A stretch of DNA of 64,000 bases from Gemmataceae bacterium (GTDB taxonomy: Bacteria > Planctomycetota > Planctomycetia > Gemmatales > Gemmataceae), in the NCBI GenBank assembly GCA_025055795.1, contig JANWVV010000009.1, positions 44,676-108,675 of the forward strand. The letters are read 5' to 3'. This document shows, piece after piece, positions 53,475-61,835 of the stretch. Position 1 is the first letter of the stretch, and each line of letters starts with the position of its first letter. The notes below the pieces were generated by a model. It was not told the origin of the DNA. It searched no databases and saw only the letters and a list, made by a program, of their open reading frames with translations. The position numbers and the translations under genes were made by a program.

Positions 53475-56400
53475 TCATTTGTCCAGATCGCGGATCAAGG
53501 CCTCTTCGTCACGGGGCAGGCTCCAGATCCGCAGCGTAGCCCGGTCGCTGTGTCGTCCCTCTTGCTGGGGTGGAGCAAAGCGGATGAGCAGATCTCCGCC
53601 TGTCCCCCGGGATACCCAACGCCAGCGTGTGCCCAGCGGCGCCTGCTCCAGTTCCGCAACCACCAGGCTCCCATTGCTGGACGTCAGTAGCAGACGCTGA
53701 CCGGCAGCGGCCAGCTCTTCACCCATGCCGACAACGTCCCAATTGCGGATGCGACCGGTGGCCAGATCCATAATCCGAGGCGGACTGCTGGCACTACCGA
53801 CCAGGAACCAGAGGGTAGCCTGGGGCGGTGCCTCCCATTGGAACTGTCGTACCAGTCCCGAGGCGGCGACGGAGCGCAATGGCCCGACGGTTTCCTGCAC
53901 CATCAGCCGCGGATCGCCCTTGACGGCGGTTTCGGCCGCCACTGTGTAGCGGAAGACCGGTCGGCCCTGCTGGTCGAGGGTGTATCCTTCAAACCGGACG
54001 TAGCGGGGACCGGTATAGAGCCGCGGCGGTTCGTGGGGCAGGGGCGTACCCCAGGCCGGATCCTGCTGGCGACGGCCGAAATCGGGGGGTGGGGCAGGGG
54101 CCGACGTCCAGCCCCACGGATGCACCGGCGGACTGGTCCAGAATTTGCTCCCCAGTATACGGGCAGGGGCACCCCCTCGGTTATGCCAGACGGGGGACAC
54201 GTCCAGAAAGTTTCCGCTCCAGGCGTAGGCCAGCCGGCATTGCTCCGCGTCGAAGGCAAAGTGGATCCCTTGGGGATATCCGACGGCAATGGAGCGAGGT
54301 CCCACTTCGGGCAGGAAGGTACGCAGCAACTCGGGCCGCTGTCGGACGGTCAGAATCAATCCCCTGGGCGGTTCCAGTCCATCCGGCAGGGGTAGTCCTG
54401 GTCCCAAGGACAGGTAAGCCCACATGGCCTCCGCCTGGGCCTGCGGCTGACCTTTCAGCACTGTCTTCAACATGGCCTGGCCATCAACAAACGCCTGTGG
54501 CATGCGTGTTCCTGGTGCCAGTCGCAATGGCTGATGCAACCAGCGTTCGTACCATTCGTAGCGTACCCGCTGCTGGATGGTGGCCAGGTCCGGTCCGCGA
54601 GTGCCGGGATTGGCGATACCGCTAATGTCATGACAGGAGATGCAGCCCAGCCCCTCCTTGCCGATCAAGAGCCGGCCAGCGGCCACTTTCTGGGTGTCTA
54701 CGGGCACACGATGCACAGTGTCGTCGGGGGGCATCCCTTCCAGGCGTGGCAAGGCCTCGGGCAACCCTGCCACGTGTGCCGGACCATACTGCGGCATCCG
54801 CAGTTGCATCCAGGGCCGGGCCCGCTGACCCTGTAGCAGCACTGCCTGCAGCCAGCTCCGCCGCGCTTTGTGACCGATTCCCGTCAGCACCGGTGGCCGG
54901 ACGTCATCGGCGTTTTCCACCTTCTCCAGCAACCGCATCTGTTCCGCCAGGGCACTGGGAATTCCTCCTTCTCCGTCCCGCCCGTGGCAGTTCAGACAAC
55001 CAAGGCGACGGAGCGTTACCCGGGCGGTATAAGCCGGTGCCGGCCTCCCTGTCACCAGCCAGCCGTCCTGCAAAAACCGCTGCAACGCCTGACGCTGACC
55101 GGCACTCAGGGTGTAATGCGGACCCTGCCCGCTGTTTTGTCCCTCACGCAAGCAGCCTTTCCCCTTGTCCGCTGCTAACACCTGTTCCAGCGAAGGCATC
55201 ACAGACGGGGCACTCAACCGCTTGCCCGCTACGTCGATTTCATGGCAGTGCACACAGCCCTTGACTGTCAGTAGCATCTCTCCAGCAGCGAGCCATTGTC
55301 GCTGTTGCGGCCATTGCGCCCAGCCTGCCGGTAGGCTCACCTTATGGCGGGCAAACAGCTCCTGAGGAGCCACGGCAGGAACCGCGGGCTCAGTGCTGGT
55401 AATTGTCTCATCCACCGTCTGACACAGGTAACGGGCCAGATCTGTCGCCTCCTGTGAGGATAAAGCCATCTGCGGCATACGTCCACCGGGATGAAGGGCA
55501 TGCGGATCGCGCAGATAGGCCGCCAGCACTTCCGGTCGGGTCTTGCTACCCAAAGCTCCTAGCAGATAGGTGCTTGTGGGACCTTGAGAAGTGCCCAGGC
55601 CATAAAGAGAGTCTTCTGGCTGCAGAGGTGGCCGGGCCCCTTCTTCCTCCTCCACCTGGTGGGCTGCCGGGTTCTGCTGGTGACATGCTGCGCAACCGGT
55701 TACGTAAAAAAGCGTCCGACCGCGGGCAACGCTTTGCTTCCATTCCGAGTTAGGCAGTAACGGCGGCCGGAACACCGCAAGCGGTTGCTGCGTAGCGTGC
55801 AGGAAGAAATGGACGATCGCATAGCGTTCGGCCTGGCCCACGGCGTCGGCGGAAAACAAGCGGGGCATGGTCGCCTGCGGGCGCAATTTCTGCGGATCGG
55901 CTAGCCAGGCATCCAGCCAGCCCGGGTAGACACGCTGTCCCAGGTTGGTCAGTTTGGGTCCGGGGCGGTCGGCCAGCGACTGAGCTAGTAACGCGGCTTT
56001 ACGTGACCGGGCCGTTCCCCCTTCCCCTGAGCCAGCTTGATGCCCCTTTTCCGTTGCTCCCGCCGGTCGGTGACACCGGATGCAGGCTAGTTCTTCGAAC
56101 AGAAACCGTCCATGTTCCCGCTGAACGTCGTCAAGAAACTGAGCGGGGCGTTGCGCCGGCAGGTGACCCAGATAATGCCCGTTGAGCGGCTCGCGGATGA
56201 ACCCGGGCCCTTCCCACCACAAGGTGCAACGCGTCGGTGGTGGCCCGTCACAAGTCCAGACCGCTTCAAAGCGATGCACGCCACCGGCCAACGTCACCTC
56301 CGGACCACGGATGACAACCTCGTCATCACCCGTCTGACCGCGCAATACCTCTTGCTCGCCCACCCGCACCACCACTACGCCCCGTCGAATGGTTGCACTG

Positions 56401-56711
56401 AAGCGATGAGAACCACCCCGCACGACGTTGACATACCCCACCCATCGAGCACTTCTCAGTCCTGCCAGCCGGGGATGCACCGTCTCACCACTCTCTAACA
56501 GGAGTGCCACGGTGCTTTCCAATCGGCTCACGCTGTAAGGCGTGGTCCCCTTCCCCGCATCTCCGGCTTCCTCATAAACCGCCACCAATCCCGGCTTCAA
56601 CTCCCCTGGCTCTACCCCCAGAACGGCCATCGGCCCACTGCCCCAACAGACCATAACCACTCCACCGGCCAGAATGGTCCGCCAGACACTCTGCACCTGT
56701 GTTCCGCCCAT
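53475..56711 (-). CDS. PA14-domain multihaem cytochrome c
   Basis: A 1078-residue secreted protein. A signal peptide near the start is followed by a PA14-like beta domain (about 50-195: RWVGYVNVVRGGSHRFSATI, GGVHRFEAVWT). Then come five CxxCH haem sites: CIRCH, CAACH, CVHCH, CLNCH and CISCH, spread over roughly residues 210-665. A C-terminal region of about 350 residues with beta-structure and no haem motif ends the protein. Such PA14-cytochrome combinations are typical of planctomycete extracellular electron-transfer or oxidase-like proteins with unknown substrate. The ATG at 56711 is favoured by GGGGGA upstream; ATG/GTG further up to 56744 are alternatives. Confidence 0.8.
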   Translation of the reverse strand: MGGTQVQSVWRTILAGGVVMVCWGSGPMAVLGVEPGELKPGLVAVYEEAGDAGKGTTPYSVSRLESTVALLLESGETVHPRLAGLRSARWVGYVNVVRGGSHRFSATIRRGVVVVRVGEQEVLRGQTGDDEVVIRGPEVTLAGGVHRFEAVWTCDGPPPTRCTLWWEGPGFIREPLNGHYLGHLPAQRPAQFLDDVQREHGRFLFEELACIRCHRPAGATEKGHQAGSGEGGTARSRKAALLAQSLADRPGPKLTNLGQRVYPGWLDAWLADPQKLRPQATMPRLFSADAVGQAERYAIVHFFLHATQQPLAVFRPPLLPNSEWKQSVARGRTLFYVTGCAACHQQNPAAHQVEEEEGARPPLQPEDSLYGLGTSQGPTSTYLLGALGSKTRPEVLAAYLRDPHALHPGGRMPQMALSSQEATDLARYLCQTVDETITSTEPAVPAVAPQELFARHKVSLPAGWAQWPQQRQWLAAGEMLLTVKGCVHCHEIDVAGKRLSAPSVMPSLEQVLAADKGKGCLREGQNSGQGPHYTLSAGQRQALQRFLQDGWLVTGRPAPAYTARVTLRRLGCLNCHGRDGEGGIPSALAEQMRLLEKVENADDVRPPVLTGIGHKARRSWLQAVLLQGQRARPWMQLRMPQYGPAHVAGLPEALPRLEGMPPDDTVHRVPVDTQKVAAGRLLIGKEGLGCISCHDISGIANPGTRGPDLATIQQRVRYEWYERWLHQPLRLAPGTRMPQAFVDGQAMLKTVLKGQPQAQAEAMWAYLSLGPGLPLPDGLEPPRGLILTVRQRPELLRTFLPEVGPRSIAVGYPQGIHFAFDAEQCRLAYAWSGNFLDVSPVWHNRGGAPARILGSKFWTSPPVHPWGWTSAPAPPPDFGRRQQDPAWGTPLPHEPPRLYTGPRYVRFEGYTLDQQGRPVFRYTVAAETAVKGDPRLMVQETVGPLRSVAASGLVRQFQWEAPPQATLWFLVGSASSPPRIMDLATGRIRNWDVVGMGEELAAAGQRLLLTSSNGSLVVAELEQAPLGTRWRWVSRGTGGDLLIRFAPPQQEGRHSDRATLRIWSLPRDEEALIRDLDK

Positions 56712-57604
56712 ACGTTCCCCCACCTGAACTCCACTCACCCTCAAGCACCCTGCAACTCTGAGTCCTACAGCACGCGCAACGAAGCGTTATTAATTGGTTG
56801 AATCAACTGGCTACCGGACCGCTCGGCCCGACAAGCCGGTTGCCAGTCCTTGAACAAGCCGTACTCAATCGCTACCTGGCACAGGTCTGATTTCAGGTCC
56901 ACTTCGTTCACGACCCCCCCCATCCCTTCCGTTTTCCACTATAGAAGCATCCTAAGGCATTTGTGACCGCTACTATCTGGCCTGAGCCCCTTTCACTTTA
57001 TACCGACCTGTACCAGTTCGGTTCAGTATCGCCGACCGCGTGGCGAGGGATTGTCTGGTCAGACTCAAGATCGTCGTGAACGGGGCCCACTGCGTTGCTG
57101 TTGCGTCACTTCCGCTACACGTCTGTTTGGTCGCTCAGATCACGGAACGGTTCCAAACCACAGGAAGGCAACAAGCATGAGGAAGCGGGCCTTGCCTGGC
57201 ATGACCCCCATCGAACATCGGGACTGTTCTGTTGCTGATTATGGCAAAATGAGCGATTGATGGGCAGGAGTACTGCTTATACGTTGCGTGCCGCTCTGGA
57301 ACATTAAGAGGATTGTTGGCAACGAGGTAGAAGAGCCGCGGTCATGTGCCCGACCGCCAGGCCTACGATGGACCGGCGTTCAAAAGCAGCGGTACAAGCC
57401 GCGACGCCCCGGACAATCGCAGAATGACCCGGAATTATCGTCTTGCAGGTGCTTGTACCAGGAGTTGGTTGACTCCCTGGTTCACCTAAGGATAATGGGC
57501 CGACTGGGAAAATGTTAGCCGTGGCATTGGGCGTTCGAGGCGGACAGCTACAAGGGAAGCGGTAAGATCTACCTCGGGCTATTTGTCGTACGAGGTCAAT
57601 AGCG
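56712..57604. other. Long intergenic region
   Basis: Nearly 900 bases between divergent genes with no supportable coding region. Short frames lack motifs. The ribosome-binding site of the M24 peptidase gene is at its right end. Confidence 0.4.
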
Positions 57605-58786
57605 ATGATCGACGTGCCGGCGATTCAGACAGCTTTGCAGGAATTTGAATGCGATGGGTGGTTACTATACGATTTTCGGGGTCTGAATCAGTTGGCCCAA
57701 CGGTTGCTGGGGCTGGAAGAGAAGAAATTATCGCGTCGCTGGTTTTATCTGATTCCGGCCCGCGGGGAACCGCGGAAACTGGTGCATGCGATTGAGCCCT
57801 GGGCACTGGATTCATTGCCAGGGAGCCGGCTAGTCTACCGTCGTTGGCAGGAACTGGAGCATGGGGTGGGACAATTGCTCGGGGGAATGCGACGGGTGGC
57901 CTTGGAGTACAGCCCGCGTAACGCCAATCCGTACGTCAGCCGGGTCGATGCCGGGACGGTGGAACTGGTACGAGCATGCGGTTGTGAAGTGGTTTCGTCG
58001 GGCGATCTTATCCAGCTATTCGAAGCGACCTGGGATGCCTTTCAGGAGCAGACACACTTTGAAGCCGCCCGCTTGTGCCGGGCGGCTTTCGATGTGGCGT
58101 TCGATTTTGTCCTGGCTCAGGTCCGTCAGCAGGGAGCCGTGACCGAATCGGCCGTACAACAGTGTATTCTGGACTTTTTCGCCCGTCATGAGCTGGAAAC
58201 CTACAGTCCACCGATTGTGGCCGCCGGAGCCCATAGCGGCGACCCGCACTTTGAAACCAGCCCCCACCGCGATGTCTCCATCGGCCCGGAAACCTACCTG
58301 CTGATCGATCTGTGGGCCAAAAAGAAACAACCCCGCGCCGTGTATGCCGACTACACCCGTGTCGCGTATGTCGGCCAGCGGGTTCCCGAGGACATCGAGC
58401 GGATTTTCCGGGTGGTGGCCGCAGCCCGCGACGCCGGTATCCGCCTGGTCCAGGATGCCTTTGCCCAACACCGCTCCCTCCAGGGTTGGGAAGTCGACGC
58501 TGTCGTGCGGGATGTTATCGATAGTGCCGGTTATGGCGACTACTTCACCCATCGCACCGGCCATAACATCGGTCAGGAGGTGCATGGCAACGGTGCCCAC
58601 CTCGATGGCTTTGAAACCCGCGAAGAACGGCGTCTTATTCCCCGTACCGCCTTTAGCATCGAACCGGGCATCTACCTCCCCCAGTTCGGTGTCCGCAGTG
58701 AAGTTAATCTCTACATCGATGCCCACGGTCAGGTACATGTGACGGGAGGTGAGCCGCAACAGGAAGTTCACCTGTTACGCCTCTGA
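57605..58786 (+). CDS. M24-family metallopeptidase (Xaa-Pro aminopeptidase-like)
   Basis: A 393-residue protein with the pita-bread fold. An N-terminal creatinase-type domain (1-140: GWLLYDFRGLNQLAQRLLG) precedes the catalytic domain. The five metal ligands appear in order: Asp in YLLIDLWAKK, Asp in AVYADYTRV, His in HRTGHNIGQEVHG, Glu in FSIEPGIYLP and Glu in VRSEVNLYID. The family removes N-terminal residues before proline, or cleaves related peptides, using two metal ions. The start at 57605 has a GAGG-containing ribosome-binding site. The substrate is inferred from family only. Confidence 0.88.
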   Translation: MIDVPAIQTALQEFECDGWLLYDFRGLNQLAQRLLGLEEKKLSRRWFYLIPARGEPRKLVHAIEPWALDSLPGSRLVYRRWQELEHGVGQLLGGMRRVALEYSPRNANPYVSRVDAGTVELVRACGCEVVSSGDLIQLFEATWDAFQEQTHFEAARLCRAAFDVAFDFVLAQVRQQGAVTESAVQQCILDFFARHELETYSPPIVAAGAHSGDPHFETSPHRDVSIGPETYLLIDLWAKKKQPRAVYADYTRVAYVGQRVPEDIERIFRVVAAARDAGIRLVQDAFAQHRSLQGWEVDAVVRDVIDSAGYGDYFTHRTGHNIGQEVHGNGAHLDGFETREERRLIPRTAFSIEPGIYLPQFGVRSEVNLYIDAHGQVHVTGGEPQQEVHLLRL

Positions 58787-58873
58787 TGCCGTTTTTCCGA
58801 CAGAGTCTGACTTGGGCCAAACGGCTCCCTCCTGGTGGCCAACAACTCCGCCCGCGACAAGGTATCCCGCGCT

Positions 58874-59680
58874 ATGTCGTCAGTGTCCGCTTGCCCATTC
58901 GTGCCTACCCTGGGGGTGTTCCTGAAATATCCTGAGCCCGGGAAAGTGAAAACCCGCTTAGCGTCGGCCATTGGCCCAGAGTCTGCTGCCCGACTGTATC
59001 GGGATTGGATTGGTCAGGTCCTGCACCAGGTGCAACCTCTGCGTCCCCGGGTACGGGTGGTAGCTCTTTATGATGGGGCACCGCTAGACGCTTTTGCTCC
59101 CTGGCGGGCCCTGGCCGAGCAGTGGCACCCTCAAGTAGCCGGCGACCTGGGGACCCGCCTGATGGCTGCTTTTGAGACCTTGCAGCACCCTACCGAGCAC
59201 CGGCATCACTGGGCCTCCCCCACCCATGCCAAGGATCCAGCAGAGCGTGTCCCACTTGCTCCATCCTCCTCGGCTCTGCCAAGTAGCCTGCCCCCACGGA
59301 CCGAGGTACCCCTCACCCCAGCAGCGGCTGTTCCTTCGGACCTACAACACCGGCCCGTCTGCGTCATTGGCACCGACTGCTTGGAAATCGACGCCCCCTT
59401 ACTCGAGCGCGCCTTCGACCTGCTTCAGTCGCATGACGTCGTGGTGGGACCAACCACCGACGGCGGCTACTACCTCATCGGGTCAGCTACCTTCCGGCCT
59501 TTGCTATTCCGCCACATCCGCTGGTCCAGCCCCTGGACACTGACCGACCAGCTCCAGCAGTGCCAACGCCTGGGGTGTTCGGTGGCCTTCCTGCCCCTAC
59601 GAAGTGACATCGATACCCTCGACGATTGGCACGCCTACTGTCAGAGAACTACCTGTTGTAAGCCCCTCTCCTCGTCCTGA
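58874..59680 (+). CDS. TIGR04282-family (arsenosugar-type) glycosyltransferase
   Basis: A 268-residue nucleotide-sugar transferase of the DUF2064/TIGR04282 family. The N-terminal block LGVFLKYPEPGKVKTRLASA is diagnostic, followed by GDLGTRLMAAFE, VCVIGTDCLEID and VVVGPTTDGGYYLIGSA, where the Asp residues bind the metal-nucleotide. The family is linked to arsenosugar biosynthesis in some genomes, but it is widespread and its role here is unknown; no arsS neighbour is seen. A low-complexity insertion of about 60 residues rich in Pro/Ser/Ala interrupts the domain near residues 100-160. The ATG at 58874 is preferred to GTG 58835. Confidence 0.8.
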   Translation: MSSVSACPFVPTLGVFLKYPEPGKVKTRLASAIGPESAARLYRDWIGQVLHQVQPLRPRVRVVALYDGAPLDAFAPWRALAEQWHPQVAGDLGTRLMAAFETLQHPTEHRHHWASPTHAKDPAERVPLAPSSSALPSSLPPRTEVPLTPAAAVPSDLQHRPVCVIGTDCLEIDAPLLERAFDLLQSHDVVVGPTTDGGYYLIGSATFRPLLFRHIRWSSPWTLTDQLQQCQRLGCSVAFLPLRSDIDTLDDWHAYCQRTTCCKPLSSS

Positions 59681-60028
59681 CCGCGGTTCGGGTCAACTCA
59701 GCGGCCCGCCGGGCGAGCCTTAAGGTGTACTCCCTTCGATTCGCGGTCGCATTCTCCATCCGGCCTCCAGCCCGGGACAAATCCGAGCATCAAGACACGC
59801 CAGACATGAACAAGTCCATACATCGGGAAAACACCCAGGCAACGAGTCGAGTGACCCCCAAGTCGGGGTAATGTCGGGATCAGACCATGGAAGAACCGAG
59901 CAAACTAAGCGAAAGTAATGTGCCGTCGAACTTAAGGGTCAAGGTGTAAGGTAGGGAACGGCAACCAATCAATCTGCTGCTGGGGTTATGGGGTGTTCCG
60001 TCAGGTGCGATGCCCCCGGAACATGCAG
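59681..60028. other. Intergenic region next to tRNA-Leu
   Basis: No gene is seen. It separates the glycosyltransferase gene from the minus-strand tRNA-Leu. Confidence 0.35.
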
Positions 60029-60109
60029 TGGCCAAGGTGGGAGTCGAACCCACACGGGTTTCCCCGCCCGATTTTGAGTCGGGTGCGTCTGCCATTCCGC
60101 CACTTGGCC
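60029..60109 (-). tRNA. tRNA-Leu (anticodon CAA)
   Basis: An 81-base cloverleaf with a long variable arm, as expected for Leu. The acceptor GGCCAAG pairs with CTTGGCC, with discriminator A. The anticodon arm CCCGA-CTCAAAA-TCGGG gives anticodon CAA. The variable arm is CGGGGAAACCCG, and the T arm GTGGG-TTCGACT-CCCAC is perfect. No CCA is encoded. Confidence 0.97.
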
Positions 60110-60495
60110 AGACACTCCGTTTCCACCATACGCTTCCAGCGGCTCTTTGGCAAGACCTTTGGCCGTAAGTAGCAAGCACGGTTGGTTTCCAGGGTAGACT
60201 TGCTCGCCGAATTGTCCAACGGTGTGACGACAGGCGTCCCGTCCCTGCCCAGATCTGACACCGACCTGCAGTGCTGGCAGCGTTTTTCGTGAACAACAAC
60301 GGCCAGGTGAACGGGCTATCGCCCCCGGGCCAGTCGGGAATCTTCTATGACCCGCCATGGGACAGCGCCTGTCGTTGGGCTAGGAAAGTAAACAGATGGA
60401 TGGGCAGCACCCAGGTGGAACCAGAACAACAGACCGGGCTTGGTAGCCTTAATGGCAACGAACCAGACGGACACTTTTGACCGCGTCGGGCAAAG
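60110..60495. other. Intergenic region between the Cys-rich protein gene and tRNA-Leu
   Basis: No gene is supported. It lies downstream of the minus-strand TIGR03000 gene and upstream of tRNA-Leu. Confidence 0.35.
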
Positions 60496-61380
60496 TTATT
60501 TGCCCGCCACAGGGACGGTCCGGCCTTCGATGGCCGCAAAGAGCTTGCCGAAGGTCTCGGTGATCTCAGCACCAGCATGGACGATAACCCGTTTGCGTTC
60601 GCTGACCACCTGACCGGCAACGGTTAGTTCGGCTGTGACGTCGTAGTAGTAGAGCTGACCAGGGGCCAGCGGCGGGGTGGAAAAGAGTCGCTCACTTCCT
60701 TCCTGTGTGGTCAGGCGGCCATCGACGTACAGTTTTGCCTCGGCAGGCAGCACAAATTTCAAATTGGCGCTAATCTTTTTCCCTTCTTCCTTCTTGTCCG
60801 CGGGTTTATCGGTCGGCTTGGGCTCGGTCGGTTTCGGCTCGACCGGTTTGGGCTTGTCCGGCGTCGAGGGGGTGGGAGCTTCCGGCACAGTGGTGTGGCC
60901 ATAGATCGCATAGGGGGCACCGTAGATAGTCGGTGGAGCATATCCCCATCCACCGGTGGTACGATGACCCCAGACCGTGGGAACCATGATCACGGAAGGC
61001 CCATACGCCGAGCCGATGCCGTAGTAACCACCATAGCACCCTCCATGGCACGCCCACGGCGTTGTCAAGTATGCGGTGCCGTAACAGCCGTAGCAGGCTC
61101 CCAGACAACTGTAGCCTCCATCGGCCACCAGATAGCCGCGATAGGCTCGCTTCGCAGCCTTTTTCGCATGCAACCAACCCAGCAGACCGCCATGGCAGCC
61201 ATAGCAACCGCTGCAGCCATAGCAGCCGGTACAACCATAACAACCGACACAGCCGCCCACCACTACACCATCACAACCCAAGCAACCGACACAGCCCGCT
61301 ACGACCATCGGCGTCTCTGCAGGCGCAGGCGACGGATCCGCCGCTGGGGCCAATGCCGCTAGCAGAACCACTCCGTACAT
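60496..61380 (-). CDS. TIGR03000-domain secreted protein with Cys-rich GCxGC repeats
   Basis: A 294-residue protein starting MYGVVLLAALAPAA, which looks like a short signal peptide. Residues about 25-65 contain densely packed GCxGC repeats (for example GCVGCYGCTGCYGCSGCYGC), and a second cluster GACYGCYG lies near 97-104. A proline/lysine-rich linker (PKPVEPKPTEPKPTDKP) leads to the C-terminal TIGR03000 domain (ANLKFVLPAEAKLYVDG, RLFSTPPLAPGQLYYYDV), a planctomycete-restricted domain. The Cys repeats may form disulfides or bind metal; this is inference. GGAGGA precedes the ATG at 61380. Confidence 0.85.
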   Translation of the reverse strand: MYGVVLLAALAPAADPSPAPAETPMVVAGCVGCLGCDGVVVGGCVGCYGCTGCYGCSGCYGCHGGLLGWLHAKKAAKRAYRGYLVADGGYSCLGACYGCYGTAYLTTPWACHGGCYGGYYGIGSAYGPSVIMVPTVWGHRTTGGWGYAPPTIYGAPYAIYGHTTVPEAPTPSTPDKPKPVEPKPTEPKPTDKPADKKEEGKKISANLKFVLPAEAKLYVDGRLTTQEGSERLFSTPPLAPGQLYYYDVTAELTVAGQVVSERKRVIVHAGAEITETFGKLFAAIEGRTVPVAGK

Positions 61381-61835
61381 CGAGGCTTCCTCCCAGGGGA
61401 CATCCATCCAAAACACCCTGGTTGACCCACGCAACCAAGGTCTCTCTTCCTGATGGTAAAACTGCAGAACAAGCCAGTCAAAGGCAATCTGCAGCGACTG
61501 GCGAAAATGCGCAAATTCACCCACCCCTACAAACGGAATCTCTCGGAAGTGCTTAAATCAGAACACCTAACGACAAGTGTATCCCGCCTTTTGCCATGGA
61601 CGAATCCGGCCAAGTCTGGGGCTTGCAACACCAGAGGGAGGAGGGGATCAAGAGCGAGAGAGCATGGTCAACAGACGGTTGGCCCAGTTACCTCCACAAC
61701 ATTTTGCGGTAGAGTACAGGGACGATTTCCCGTTAAGACACGCTCGATGTTAGTGACGAGAACGAATTGTCCCCGTCCTGCAGCGTTGTCCGCCGGCAAG
61801 GAGGAAGATCTTGCGGTTACAGGAGGAGGGGACGG
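61381..61835. other. Intergenic region
   Basis: It lies between thrS (minus, ending at 61836) and the Cys-rich protein gene (minus). No gene is supported. Confidence 0.35.

Noticed and set aside
53389..53478. N-terminal extension of the nucleoside transporter overlapping the cytochrome gene
   Set aside because: The conserved part begins later, and the ATG at 53388 avoids the overlap.
57051..57518. Small plus-strand frames upstream of the M24 peptidase gene
   Set aside because: They read as Arg/Cys-rich shadow peptides with no motifs or start signals.
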